From contig LFKV01000002.1 in the NCBI GenBank assembly GCA_001189345.1, positions 1 to 64,000 of the forward strand: a stretch of DNA of 64,000 nt, in the 5' to 3' direction. Of the stretch, positions 52,143-62,429 are shown piece by piece (the stretch's first letter is position 1; each line of letters opens with the position of its first letter). The position numbers were made by a program, and so were the translations under genes. The stretch is from Candidatus Paraburkholderia kirkii. Lineage in GTDB: Bacteria > Pseudomonadota > Gammaproteobacteria > Burkholderiales > Burkholderiaceae. A model generated the notes under the pieces. The model ran no database searches. It was not told where the DNA came from and saw only the letters and a list, made by a program, of their open reading frames with translations.

Positions 52143-53342
52143 TCAGGATTCCAGGAAGCGTACGAGGCGCGCCGCGTCGGGAAAGCACCACCAGTTCCCG
52201 ACCGACCGCGCCGAGGCTGTCGAGGTTATGGGCCGCGAGCATCGCGTCGACGTGCGGCAGAATCGCGCGCACGCCGCGCGCGGCGTGAAATCGGCGAAAC
52301 GCAGCAGCGGATTGAGCCACACCAGCCGATGCGCGAAGCGCTGGAGCCTTTGCATCTCCACATCGAGCACGTCGATGGCTTCGTGATCGAAGCCGTCGGT
52401 GACGAGCAGCACCGTCGCCCGGCCGGCGAGCACGCGGCGCGCCCAGCGCCGATTGAACTCCGCGAGCGCCACGCCGATGCGCGTGCCGCCCGACCAGTCC
52501 GCCACGTTGTGTCCGAGCGTGGCAATGGCGATGTCCGGATCCCGTTCCCGCAAGGCGCGCGTTGCGTGGGTCAGGCGCGTGCCGAAAAGAAATACCTGCA
52601 AGCGCTCGCGCGATTGCAGGGGCGCATGGCAGAAATAGAGCACGGCGCGCGAATACGCTCTCATCAATCCGGAGATGTCGAGCAGCAGGACCAGCGGCGG
52701 CCGGCGTTCCACCGCCGCGCGGTATTTCCATATGGTCCAGTCGCCGCCCGAGCGCACGGCGTGGCGCGCGCTCGCCTTCAGGTCCGCGTGCGTGCCGCGC
52801 GACGCCGCCTTCAGCCTGCGCGTCGGCTCGGTCGCGAACGGCAGCCGATGCGCGCGGATCTGGTGCCGCAGCTTGCACCATTCGTCGGCGGTGAGCGTAT
52901 CGAAATCGCGGTGACTCAGGCGCTCCTGCGAGCTGAACGTGATGCGCGCATACGTGTCTTCCGGCTTCGATCCGGACGGCGACTCGCGTCGATCGCGCGC
53001 GTCGGCGGCTCGCGCGGCGAGCGCATCGGCGAGGCGGTTGTTGCGTGCCGGCGGCGGCATGCCGTTCGCCACTTTCGGCAGGAGCAGCGCGCGCAGCTTG
53101 CCTTCCCAATCCGGATCGTGCCAGAAGAGATCGAACGCGGCGTCGAAGATCTCGCGCTCGTCGCTCGCGTGAACGAGCAGGCAGGCGAGCGTCGCGCGGA
53201 CGTCGTCGCGGCGGTTCAGATCGACGAAGCGCAGCGCGTCGAGCGCATCGACCGCATGCGCGGGCGACATGCCGAGGCCCGCGCCTCGCAGCAGTCTCAC
53301 GAAATGCACGACGTTGCGGGCGAACGGCTCCATGATCGTCAC
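52143..53342 (-). pseudogene. coxE: CoxE-like VWA-domain protein with C-terminal frame slip and altered MIDAS
   Basis: GTG 53342 gives about 399 residues: HFVRLLRGAGLGMSPAHAVDAL, FDLFWHDPDWEGKLRALL, YARITFSSQERLSHRDFDTL, then a VWA domain. Its metal-site motif DISGSM reads DISGLM, losing one metal-coordinating serine. Near 52290 the frame slips, so ILPHVDAMLAAHNLDSLGAVGREL is in another frame. It returns near 52190 for PDAARLVRFLES. CoxE works with the CoxD ATPase in assembling the copper-sulfur-molybdenum centre. The gene begins 3 bp after the moxR/coxD stop. Likely non-functional. Confidence 0.82.
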
Positions 53343-53345
53343 GCC

Positions 53346-54240
53346 TCAAGCCGATGCGGAGAGACATCGCGCGAGCGCATCGGCGTCCATGCGCGCGAGG
53401 TCGTCCTGATACTTGAGGAGCACGCCGAGCGTGTCCTGCACCGATTGCGAATCGAGCTCCGAGACCGACAGCGCCGCGAGCGCCCGGCACCAGTCGATCG
53501 TCTCCGTGACGCCCGGCGCCTTGAACAAATCCATCGTGCGCAGTTCGTGCACGAACGCCACGGCGCGCGTCTGCAACGCCTAACCCGCTTCCGGCGCGCG
53601 CGCCGCGACGATCGCCAGTTCCACATCGCGCTCCGGATAGCCGATCCACTGGTAGAGACAGCGGTGCTTCAGCGCATCGTGCACTTCGCGCGTGCGGTTC
53701 GACGTCATCATGACGAGCGGCGGCTGCGCCGCGCGCACGGTGCCGTATTCGGGAATCGATACCTGAAAGTCCGACAGCAGTTCGAGCAGGAACGCCTCGA
53801 ACTGCTCGTCCGCGCGATCGATTTCGTCGATCAGCAGGACGCGGCGCGCGTCGGGGTTCTCCGGATCGGGCAGGAGCGTCTGCAGCAGCGGACGCTTCAG
53901 CAGGAACTCGCCGCGATAGAGCGAATCGTTCGACGGCGTTTCGCCCGAGGCTTCCGCGAGCCGCAGCGCCATGATCTGCCGCAGATAGTCCCATTCGTAC
54001 AGCGAGCTCGCCGTGTCAAGCCCCTCGTAGCATTGCAGGCGCAGGAGCATCGTGCCGCACAGGCCAGCCACCGCCTTCGCGAGCTCGGTCTTGCCGACGC
54101 CCGGGCTCGCCTTCGAGAAACAGCGGCCGCTGCATCTTCAGCGCGAGAAAGAGCGCCGTCGCGAGCTCGCGATTCGCGAAGTAACGATGCTCGCGCAGAC
54201 GCGCGAGCATGTCGTCGATGGAATCGGGCTCGCCCGGCAT
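53346..54240 (-). pseudogene. coxD: MoxR/CoxD-type AAA+ ATPase, broken in Walker A and by a nonsense codon
   Basis: ATG 54240 overlaps the coxM stop (TGATG). MLARLREHRYFANRELATALFLAL leads to PLFLEGEPG, where an extra G near 54113 shifts the frame exactly inside the Walker A. The true motif VGKTELAKAVAGLCG follows in the next frame, with Walker B RVLLIDEIDRADEQF and VMMTSNRTREVHDALKHRCLY. TAG at 53582-53580 then interrupts after ARAPEAG. The remainder (AVAFVHELRTMDLFKAPGVTETIDW) continues in frame to 53346. Two independent lesions, so a clear pseudogene of the CODH assembly ATPase. Confidence 0.9.
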
Positions 54241-55046
54241 CACGCCTGGAACGACAGTGCGCGCTCGATCGCGCGGCCCGCAAGCACCGGAATCAGATGC
54301 GCGCGATAGACCGCACTGGCGTGCATGTCGTCGTTGAGCTCGTCGGGCAGGATCGTCACGCTGCGCGCCGACGCGACCGAAAAGTCATTCGACAACGCCG
54401 CCTCGAGTTCCGCCGGACGAAACACGGAAGACGCCGCGCCCGTCACGCCAACGCGCACGCCGTCCCTGAACTTCGCGACGAACACGCCGACGAGCGTGAA
54501 GTGCGACGCGGGATTGCGAAACTTCTCGTAGCCCGCGCCCTCGGCCAGCGGAAATTCGACGGCGGTGATCAGTTCGTCGGGTTCGAGCGCCGTCTGATAC
54601 ATGTCGATGAAGAAATCGTCCGCCGCGATGCGCCTTCTATCCGTCACGACCGTCACGTTCAGCGCGAGCACGGCGGCGGGATAGCATGCCGCCGGATCGT
54701 CGTTGGCAAGCGAGCCGCCGACCGTCCCGCGCTCGCGCACCTGCCTGTCGCCGATGTGGCCCGCGAGGTCCGCGAGACCCGGCAGCGCCTGCTTCACGTC
54801 CGCGTTCGCGGCGACGTCCACGTGGCACACTGCGCCGCCGATGGTCAGCTTGTCGCCCTCGAGCGCGACGGTCTTCATCGCGGCGATGCGCGTCACGTCG
54901 ACGAGCGCGGAGGGCTGCGCGAAACGCAGGCGCATCGTCGGCAGGAGGCTCTGGCCGCCCGCGAGATACTTGGCCTTGCCGTTGGCGGACAGCGCCGCGA
55001 CCGCCGCCTTGGCTTCGCCGGGCCGTTGATAGTCGAATGTGTACAT
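54240..55046 (-). CDS. coxM: FAD-binding medium subunit of a molybdenum hydroxylase (CoxM-like)
   Basis: The 268-residue protein begins [19 protein letters not shown] after a GGGAGAG ribosome site. It has [37 protein letters not shown] (FAD-binding loops), [16 protein letters not shown] and the C-terminal CO-dehydrogenase-flavoprotein domain. It carries electrons from the small subunit's FeS clusters to acceptors. Intact, unlike its large-subunit partner. Confidence 0.92.
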   Translation of the reverse strand: MYTFDYQRPGEAKAAVAALSANGKAKYLAGGQSLLPTMRLRFAQPSALVDVTRIAAMKTVALEGDKLTIGGAVCHVDVAANADVKQALPGLADLAGHIGDRQVRERGTVGGSLANDDPAACYPAAVLALNVTVVTDRRRIAADDFFIDMYQTALEPDELITAVEFPLAEGAGYEKFRNPASHFTLVGVFVAKFRDGVRVGVTGAASSVFRPAELEAALSNDFSVASARSVTILPDELNDDMHASAVYRAHLIPVLAGRAIERALSFQA

Positions 55047-55057
55047 GGCCGCTCTCC

Positions 55058-57434
55058 CTATGCGTGTTGGGCGTTGTGCATCGCGGTCCATACGCGGTGC
55101 GGCGTCGCGGGCATCTGCAAGTCCTTCACGCCGAGCGGCGCGAGCGCATCGAGGATCGCGTTGATGACAGCGGGCGGCGAGCCGATGGCGCCCGCCTCGC
55201 CGCAGCCCTTCACGCCGAGTGGATTGTGCGTGCACGGCGTGCCCTTCGCAGTCTCCACCGTGAAGCTCGGCAAGTCGATGGCGTGCGGCATCGCGTAATC
55301 CATGAACGAGCCGAAAAGCAGCTGGCCGGTGCTGTCGTCGTAGACGCAGCGTTTGAGCATCGCCTGGCCGATGCCCTGCCCCAGCCCGCCGTGCACCTGT
55401 CCTTCGACGATCATCGGATTGATCACGTTGCCGAAATCGTCGACGGCGGTGAACTTCTCGATGCGCGTCTCGCCCGTGTCCGGATCGACTTCGACCTCGC
55501 ACACATACGCGCCCGACGGATACGTGAAATTGGCCGGATCGTAGAACGCGTTTTCGTTGAGGCCCGGCTCCATCTGATCGAGCGGGAAGTTGTGCGGCAC
55601 GTAGGCGGCGAGCGATACGTCGACGAAAGTCTTGGTGCGGTCCGTGCCCGCGACGCGGAACACACCGTTCTTGAACTCGATGTCCTCCGCCGCCGCTTCG
55701 AGCAGATGCGCGGCGATCTTCTTCGCCTTCGCTTCGACCTTGTCGAGCGCCTTCATGATCGCCGAGCCGCCGACCGAGATCGAACGCGAGCCGTACGTGC
55801 CCATGCCGAACGGAATGCGTCAGGTATCGCCGTAAATGATCTCGACGTTCTCGATCGGGACGCCGAGCCCGGTCCGCGACGACTTGCGCGAAGGTCGTCT
55901 CGTGCCCCCTGACCATGGCTGTGCAAACCGGTAAAACACGGTGACCGAGCCGGTCGGATGCACGCGCACCTCGCCCGCTTCGAACAAGCCCGCGCGCGCC
56001 CAGCACGCCCGCGACGTTCGACGGCGCGAGCCCGCACGCCTCGATGTAGCACGAATGGCCGAGGCCGCGCAGCTTGCCCCTCTGCTTCGATGCTTCCCGG
56101 CGCGCGGCGAAGCCCTTCACGTCGGCAAGCTCCAGCGCGCGATCGAGGCAGGCGTCGTAATCGCCGGTGCCGTAGGTGAGGCCAACCGGCGTCGCGTACG
56201 GAAACTCGCGGATGAAATTGCGGCGGCACAACTCGACCGGATCGATGTTCAGCTCGCGCGCCGCCGTTTCGACCAGACGCTCGACGACGTACGTCGCTTC
56301 GGAGCGGCCCGCGCCGCGATAGGCATCGACGGGCACCGTGTTCGTGAACACCGCTTTCACTTCGGCATAGATCGCGGGCGTCGTGTACTGGCCGGCGAGG
56401 AGCGTCGCGTAGAGCACGGTCGGAATCGACGATGCGAACGTCGACAGATACGCGCCCATGTTCGCCGTCGTGTGCACGCGCATGCCGATGAACTTGCCGT
56501 CCTTGTCGAGCGCGAGCTCGGCCTTCGTGACGTGGTCGCGGCCCTGTGCGCGTCGGAGAGAAACGCTTCGGAGCGCTCAGCGGTCCATTTGATCGGCCGC
56601 CCTACTTTCTTCGATGCCCACGTCAGCGCGACGTCTTCCGGATACAGGAAAATCTTCGAGCCGAAGCCGCCACCCACGTCCGGCGCGATCACGCGCAGCT
56701 TCGATTCCGGCAGCGACAGCACGAACGCCGCCATCAGCAGGCGCTCGACGTGCGGGTTCTGATTCGCAACATAGACAGTATAGCTGTCGTCGTGCTTCGA
56801 ATAGCTCGCGTTCACGGCGCGCGGCTCGATCGCGTTCGGCACGAGCCGCTGATTCACGATGTCGAGCGTCGTTACGTGCGCGGCCTGCGCGAACGCGGCA
56901 TCGGTCCTGGCCTTGTCGCCGTGGCCCCAGTTGAAGCAGACGTTGTTCGGCACGCTGTCGTGCACGAGCGGCTGGCCGGCAATCCGATGCGCTCGCCGTA
57001 TCGACCACGGCGGACAGCACGTCGTAATCGACCTCGATGAGCTCGGCGGCATCCTTCACCGATTCGGCGACGACGAGCGCGACCTGATCGCCCACGTGCA
57101 GCACCTTGTTGTGCGCGATGACGAGATGCGACGGCTCGTGCATCGGCGAGCCGTCGATGCTGTGAATGAGCCAGCCGCACGGCAGGCCGCCGACATTCTC
57201 GCCCGCCATGTCACGTCCGGTAAAGATGCCGATCACGCCCGGCGACGCCTTCGCCGCTTCGATGTCGATGCTCTTGATCTTCGCGTGCGCGTGCGGCGAG
57301 CGCAGGAACACGCCATGGCTTTGCTGCGGCAGAACGATGTCGTCCGTGTACTGGCCCGCGCCCGTCAGGAAGCGATAGTCTTCCTTGCGCTTGACGCCGG
57401 CGCCGATCAATTTCTGCTGCTCAGGGGTATTCAT
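55058..57434 (-). pseudogene. coxL: Molybdopterin-binding large subunit, form II CO dehydrogenase-like, broken
   Basis: ATG 57434 begins MNTPEQQKLIGAGVKRKEDYRFL. Readable parts include GAGQYTDDIVLPQQSHGVFLRSPHAHA, APDVGGGFGSKIFLYPEDVAL and [17 protein letters not shown]. The AYRGAGR loop is the form II (putative CO dehydrogenase) version, as opposed to AYRCSFR of form I. Frame slips occur near 57000, 56550, 56010, 55910 and 55870, and TGA at 55822-55820 interrupts the last third. That part continues to TAG 55058 ([33 protein letters not shown]). The active-site loop and the cofactor-binding part cannot be made as one protein. Confidence 0.92.
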
Positions 57435-57496
57435 CGCGGTCTCCTGTATCGGCGCGATTCATCTGGGAGAGGTGGGATTGCGCGGCGCGGATGACG

Positions 57497-57976
57497 TCAC
57501 GCGCCGGCTTTTTTCATGGCTTGCGCGCCCTGCAGGACCGCTTTCACGATGTTGTGATAGCCGGTACAGCGGCAGAGATTGCCGTCGAGCTGCTCGCGCA
57601 CGGTTTCCTCGGAGAGATCGGCCGATTGCGCGACCAGCGCGCTCGCACACATCACCATGCCCGGCGTACAGAAGCCGCACTGCAAGCCGTGGCATTCTCT
57701 GAAGGCCGCCTGCATCGGATGAAGCTGGCCGTCTTTCGCCATGCCTTCGATGGTCGTCACGTCCATGCCGTCCGCCTGCGCGGCGAGCACGTTGCACGAG
57801 TCGATCGCGCGGCCGTCGAGATGAACGGTGCAGGCGCCGCACTGCGCGGTATCGCAGCCGACGTGCGTGCCGGTGAGCCTGAGTTGATCGCGGAGAAACT
57901 GGACGAGCAGAAGATGCGGTTCGACGGTGGCGGTCACGGGTTTTCCGTTGACCGTCAGGCTGATGCTGAGCGCCAT
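57497..57976 (-). CDS. coxS: 2Fe-2S small subunit of a molybdenum hydroxylase (CoxS-like)
   Basis: ATG 57976 with AGGAGA upstream gives 159 residues. The plant-type cluster cysteines are in [20 protein letters not shown], and the second cluster in [15 protein letters not shown] and [18 protein letters not shown]. All eight cysteines are present. First gene of the cox-type cluster, 62 bp before coxL. Intact. Confidence 0.94.
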   Translation of the reverse strand: MALSISLTVNGKPVTATVEPHLLLVQFLRDQLRLTGTHVGCDTAQCGACTVHLDGRAIDSCNVLAAQADGMDVTTIEGMAKDGQLHPMQAAFRECHGLQCGFCTPGMVMCASALVAQSADLSEETVREQLDGNLCRCTGYHNIVKAVLQGAQAMKKAGA

Positions 57977-58220
57977 TTCACTGTCTCCTAGGGGATGGAA
58001 CCAACTTCGCGTCACGCACCTGCCTACTGCCGCAGTGAGCGTTCAGCCGGATTTGGTGTTATGTGCTTGTGACAATGAGTAAAACACAAATCGGCGGGCC
58101 TCGCCATCGGTCGAACGCCCGTCTCAATTTCGCGGCCCGGCACGCGCGGCGCGCCCCCAAATGCAAAGCGCCGCCTCTCGGGCAGTGCTTTGCTGCGGAG
58201 CGGGCGTCGTTGAAACGCGC

Positions 58221-59660
58221 TCAGTTCGTGACGGTTTCGCGCGTCGCGGAGCCGGCGCGCGAGACTTCGGCACCCGGCCGGCCGAGCAGCGCGTGCCGGC
58301 GCGAATACAGGAAGTAGATCGCGAGGCCGATCACGAGCCACACGCCGAACGCGATCCACGTCATCGCCTGCAGATTGGCCATCAGGAAAAGGCACGACGC
58401 GACCGCCAGAACCGACACGACGGGCACGCCCGGGCAGCGGAACGCGCGCGGCAGGTCCGGATGCATGCGGCGCAGGATCAGCACGGCGATGGACACCATC
58501 GAGAACGCCGCGAGGGTGCCGATGTTGATCAGCTCGGCGAGCACGTTGAGCGGAACGAGCGCGCCGATCAGCCCGAAGAAGATGCCGACGAGCCAGGTCG
58601 TGAAGAAGGGCGTCGAGAAACGCGGATGCACCTTCGAGAGCTTCGCGGGCAGGAGGCCGTCGCGCGACATCGCGTAGATGATGCGCGTCTGGCCGTAGCT
58701 CATCACGAGAATCACGGTGAGCATGCCGAGCACGGCGCCGAGATCGATGAAGCCCGCCACCCAGTTCTGGCCGGCGACTTGCAGCGCGAACGAGACCGGA
58801 TGCGGATTGTTCGCGAATTGCGCCGACGGCACGATGTCCGTCACGACCGCCGCGACCGCCGCGACCGCCACGTACAGCACCGCGCACACCGCCAGCGACG
58901 AGATGATGCCGATCGGCAGATCGCGCTTCGGATTCTTCACTTCCTCCGCCGCCGACGACACCGAATCGAAGCCGATGAACGCGAAGAACATCACCGCCGC
59001 GGCGCCGAACACGCCGGACCAGCCGTTCGGCATGAACGACTGCCAGTTCGCCGGCTTGACGTGGAACACGCCCACGGCGATCACCAGCACGACGGTCACC
59101 TCCATGATGTTGTTCACGCGCGTGGATTCCTTCACGCCGAGGGAGAGCAGCGCGGTGATCGCCATCATCACGAGAAAAGCGGGCAGGTTGAAATACGTGA
59201 GATGGCCGGGCAGGGCGCCGGGCGCGGCCGTGAGTGCGGTCGGCAGCGAAATGCCGAAGCCGGACAGCAGGGATTGCAGGTAGCCCGACCAGCCGACCGA
59301 CACGGCGGACGTCGCGAGCCCGTACTCGAGCATCAGATCCCAGCCGATGATCCATGCGGCCAGCTCGCCGAGCGTCGCGTACGAATAGGTATAGATGGAG
59401 CCGGCGACGGGAATCGTCGACGAGAACTCTGCGTAGGCGAGGGCGGCGAAGCAGCATGCGATCGCCGCGACGATGAACGAGATCATGAGCGCCGGGCCGG
59501 CCTGCACGGCGCCCGTCCCGGTGAGCACGAAAATCCCCGTGCCGACGATGGCCCCGATGCCGAGGAAAGTCAGATCGAGGGCGCCGAGCGTCTTCTTGAG
59601 CGACGTGCTGTGCGCACTGGCCAGCATGTGCTCGATGTTTTTCTTGCGGAACAACGACAT
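58221..59660 (-). CDS. APC-superfamily amino acid permease (cationic amino acid transporter-like)
   Basis: The 479-residue protein (MSLFRKKNIEHMLASAH) has about twelve hydrophobic segments. It has the APC motif LGIGAIVGTGIFVLTGTGAVQAGPA early and FFAFIGFDSVSSAAEEVKNPKRDLPIGI in the middle, typical of YfnA/CAT-type permeases. Substrate not determined. Intact. Confidence 0.9.
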   Translation of the reverse strand: MSLFRKKNIEHMLASAHSTSLKKTLGALDLTFLGIGAIVGTGIFVLTGTGAVQAGPALMISFIVAAIACCFAALAYAEFSSTIPVAGSIYTYSYATLGELAAWIIGWDLMLEYGLATSAVSVGWSGYLQSLLSGFGISLPTALTAAPGALPGHLTYFNLPAFLVMMAITALLSLGVKESTRVNNIMEVTVVLVIAVGVFHVKPANWQSFMPNGWSGVFGAAAVMFFAFIGFDSVSSAAEEVKNPKRDLPIGIISSLAVCAVLYVAVAAVAAVVTDIVPSAQFANNPHPVSFALQVAGQNWVAGFIDLGAVLGMLTVILVMSYGQTRIIYAMSRDGLLPAKLSKVHPRFSTPFFTTWLVGIFFGLIGALVPLNVLAELINIGTLAAFSMVSIAVLILRRMHPDLPRAFRCPGVPVVSVLAVASCLFLMANLQAMTWIAFGVWLVIGLAIYFLYSRRHALLGRPGAEVSRAGSATRETVTN

Positions 59661-59818
59661 TGCGATGAATCGCCTTCTGGCGCGCGGGCGCCCCTTGCTG
59701 CGTGAAAACCTGCCATTCTATCGGAGATTCGGAGGTTGCCCGGAAGTCGGGTAAGCAGCGCACTGCTGCGATGATTTCTTGCAGATCAGCCGCGATTTAT
59801 CTTGTTCAAGATAAATCT

Positions 59819-60443
59819 TCAACCGGCGATGACCGGATTCATGTCGATGAGCCGGTTGCTCATCACACATAGAACCTGAGCTCCGCGTTATTGGCCAGCT
59901 TCATCTTCTCCAACAACCGTGCGCGATAAACGCTCACCGTTTTCACGGAAGCCAGCATGCACAGCGTCTGATATTCGCGGTCCGAGAGCTTCTCGTGCGG
60001 CATGCGCTCGGTGTCGAGCGAAACGTAGGTCGCGAGCGCTTCGGCCATCTCCGGGCTCACGTACTTCCGGCCCGCCGCGACCTGCTGGATCGCGCCGATC
60101 CGATCATGAGGGCGGGGTCGGCCATCTTCGACAGATAGCCCGAAGCGCCCGCCTTCAGCGCGCGCACCGCGTACTGATCCTCGCGATACATCGAGAACAT
60201 CAGCACCGGCAGGCGCGGCGTCTCGCGCTTGATGCGCTTGAGCAGATCGATTCCGTTGACATCCGGCAGCGAGATATCGAGCATCACGACGTCGAGCGGC
60301 CGTCGCGCGGCGAGCGCGAGCGCCTGCATGCCGGTCTCGGCCTCCGACTCCGATACTTCGGTGGCGATGCCGCGTTCCAGCAGCAGTTGCGCGACGCCGC
60401 GGCGCACGATGGCGTGATCGTCCGCGAGCAAGATCTTGAGCAT
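59819..60443 (-). pseudogene. NarL/FixJ-type response regulator, frameshifted and with HTH deletion
   Basis: ATG 60443 begins MLKILLADDHAIVRRGVAQLL with phospho-acceptor region VVMLDISLPDVNGIDLLKRI, SMYREDQYAVRALKAGASGYLSK. Near 60095 the frame slips. The output domain then reads EKLSDREYQTLCMLAS joined directly to VKTVSVYRARLLEKM. About fourteen residues of the LuxR-type HTH (the usual GKT...AERL..S part) are missing. Another small slip near 59865 displaces the tail MSNRLIDMNPVIAG. With receiver and DNA-binding parts separated and the HTH truncated, the regulator should not bind DNA. Confidence 0.88.
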
Positions 60444-60454
60444 CGCGGGCAACC

Positions 60455-61309
60455 TCAGGCGTAGACCACGCTGAGCGCGAACAGCCCGGGACGCGCCACC
60501 GTCCATGGCAGGCGAGCGCGCACGCTGGTTCCGGCGGGCTTCGCCGCGACGATGCGCAGGCTGCCGCCGAGCGCCTCGCAGCGCGCGCATGCTGGAAAGG
60601 CCGAAGCGGCCGCGCTGATGCCGATGCCGTCGTCCTCGACGGACAGCATCACGCCGTCCCGGTCGAGGTCGATTTTCACGCTCGCACTCGCCGCGCCGGC
60701 GTGACGCGCGATGTTGCCGAGCGCCTCCTGCATCACGCGAAGGAGCGCGAGCGACATGTCGCGCGACAGGCGTTCCAGCCGCGCATCGGTCGGGCAGGAA
60801 AAATCGACGGGAATCACGGTGCGCGCACGGAAGCGCTCGATCCACGCGTCGAGCGCGGACGCGAGACCGGCGTCAAGGGCCGGCGCCTGCAGCCCTTCGA
60901 CGATGCGATGGCTCGTCTCGCTGACATCCGCCGGGGCTTCGCGCGCCTGGCGCAGCGCATCGCCGAGCGCGGCAGGCGCGTCGGCGGGCAGCCAGTGTGC
61001 GGCGCGCGCGAGCGCCAGATTGGCGACCGTGAGCGCGGCGCCGGTTTCGTCGTGGAGATCCCGGGCGAGCGCCTGGCGTGCTCGCTCCTCGGTCGCGGCG
61101 AGCAGCGCGGCCAGTTCCTGGATGCGGGCGGTGAGACGCTGGATCTGGCGATCGCCCTCGAGCTTCGCGTCGATCAGCGCGGAATGGGGCGAAACGGAAG
61201 GAAGGGCAAAAGACGAACCGGCACATTCCGGCGCCGGCGACGAAACCCCGCGCAGCGATGCGCGGCGAATCGGGCTCTCATCGAGCGTGACCATGGCCGA
61301 CAGGTTCAT
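60455..61309 (-). pseudogene. NarX-type sensor histidine kinase with out-of-frame G2 box
   Basis: The 284-residue soluble kinase (HPK7 type) shows the phospho-acceptor ALARDLHDETGAALT, N box EALGNIARHAGA, and G1 VEDDGIGIS. There the frame slips and slips back: the expected GRFGLSSMR box is read as AAASAFPACA before RCEALGGSLRIVAA resumes. Total length is preserved but the nucleotide-lid motif is lost, so ATP binding is probably impaired. No N-terminal membrane helices are seen, so the sensor may be cytosolic. It partners the adjacent regulator; 11 bp separate them. Confidence 0.72.
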
Positions 61310-61527
61310 TCACTATCCTCGCTTTGAGCGCAACTGGAGCTACATCCTCGGCGAACTCACGAGCGGCGTAACTGAATTTACACTCTGTAACATCGAAGAC
61401 GGACTGCGCGGTAGCGCGCGTCGTCTCAGCGCGAGTGGATCATATCTCAAAAATATTATAGATCCTTGTCCAATAAGGCTTCAACGGACGAACTTCATGT
61501 CATTTGACAAGTATGGTGCACACAATA

Positions 61528-61547
61528 CGTAGGAAAAAATACCTACG
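61528..61547. promoter_or_regulatory. Inverted repeat CGTAGG-8-CCTACG, possible operator
   Basis: Perfect 6-bp arms (61528-61533 and 61542-61547) flank an A-rich 8-nt spacer, about 220 bp upstream of the NarX-like kinase gene. NarL-type regulators bind such short inverted repeats, so it may be a site for the neighbouring regulator (inference). Confidence 0.4.
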
Positions 61548-61609
61548 ACGATCCGCCGATCACACCGAATCTGTAACAGCGGATGTCCCACGCGCCGCCG
61601 TCGACGGCG

Positions 61610-61632
61610 AAAAAACGGAGCATGAAGCTCCG
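61610..61632 (-). terminator. Terminator of fpr
   Basis: CGGAGC (61616-61621) pairs with GCTCCG (61627-61632). On the minus strand a run of six T follows, 27 bp after the fpr stop. Confidence 0.85.
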
Positions 61633-61658
61633 GTTTTCCTGAACGTGGGGCTTGCCGA

Positions 61659-62429
61659 TCAGCCGACGAAAGCCTTTTCGACGACATAATGGCCAGGATG
61701 GTTGTTGCTGCCTTCCTGAAAGCCCATTGCGTCGAGCAACTGACGCGTGTCGCGCAGCATATGCGGGCTGCCGCAGAGCATCACGCGATCGTTCTCGACC
61801 GAGAACGGCTCCACCGAAAGGTCCGCGAACAGCTTCTTCGTCTCGATCAGATCGGTGATGCGGCCACGGTTCGCGAACTCCTCGCGCGTGACGGTCGGAT
61901 AGTAGACGAGCTTCTCGGAGACGATCTCGCCGATGTGCTCGTGCGCCGGCAAGTGCTCCGTGATGAAGTCCTTGTACGCGAGTTCGTCGACGAAGCGGCA
62001 GGTATGCGTCAGCACGATCTTCTCGTAGCGGTCGTACACGTCCGGGTCCTTGATGATCGACATGAACGGCGCGAGACCCGTGCCCGTGGAGAGCAGCCAC
62101 AGCGTCTTGCCGGGCAGCAGGTTGTCGGCGACGAGCGTGCCCGTCGGCTTCTTGCCGATCAGCACGGAATCGCCGACTTTCAGGTGCTGCAGACGCGAGG
62201 TGAGCGGGCCGTCCGGAACCTTGATGCTCAAAAATTCGAGATACTCTTCGTAGTTCGCGCTCGCGAGACTGTAGGCGCGCAGAAGCGGCTTGCCGTCGAC
62301 TTCGAGGCCCACCATCGCGAACTGGCCGTTTTCGAAGCGAAACGCGGAGTCGCGGGTGCAGGTGAAACTGAAAAGCGTGTCGGTCCAGTGATGGACGCTC
62401 AGAACGGTTTGAGAATTAAGGTTGCTCAT
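61659..62429 (-). CDS. fpr: Ferredoxin-NADP(+) reductase
   Basis: The 256-residue flavoenzyme shows the FAD motif LLRAYSLASANYEEYLEF, LTSRLQHLKVGDSVLIG and the NADPH-binding LLSTGTGLAPFMSII. VMLCGSPHMLRDTRQLL and the C-terminal EKAFVG end follow. It shuttles electrons between NADPH and ferredoxin or flavodoxin, important in oxidative stress and FeS biogenesis. Intact and followed by a strong terminator. Confidence 0.96.
   Translation of the reverse strand: MSNLNSQTVLSVHHWTDTLFSFTCTRDSAFRFENGQFAMVGLEVDGKPLLRAYSLASANYEEYLEFLSIKVPDGPLTSRLQHLKVGDSVLIGKKPTGTLVADNLLPGKTLWLLSTGTGLAPFMSIIKDPDVYDRYEKIVLTHTCRFVDELAYKDFITEHLPAHEHIGEIVSEKLVYYPTVTREEFANRGRITDLIETKKLFADLSVEPFSVENDRVMLCGSPHMLRDTRQLLDAMGFQEGSNNHPGHYVVEKAFVG

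Larger units (their letters stand above)
61310..61658. other. Intergenic region between fpr and the two-component genes
   Basis: About 350 A/T-rich bp contain the fpr terminator and the inverted repeat at 61528-61547. They probably also hold the promoter of the kinase gene. No gene seen. Confidence 0.55.

Noticed and set aside
52035-55298. A 1,087-codon plus-strand open frame opposite the cox genes
   Set aside because: Arg/Glu/His-rich shadow of GC-rich genes on the other strand. The minus strand shows clear CoxM, CoxD, CoxE and CoxG motifs.
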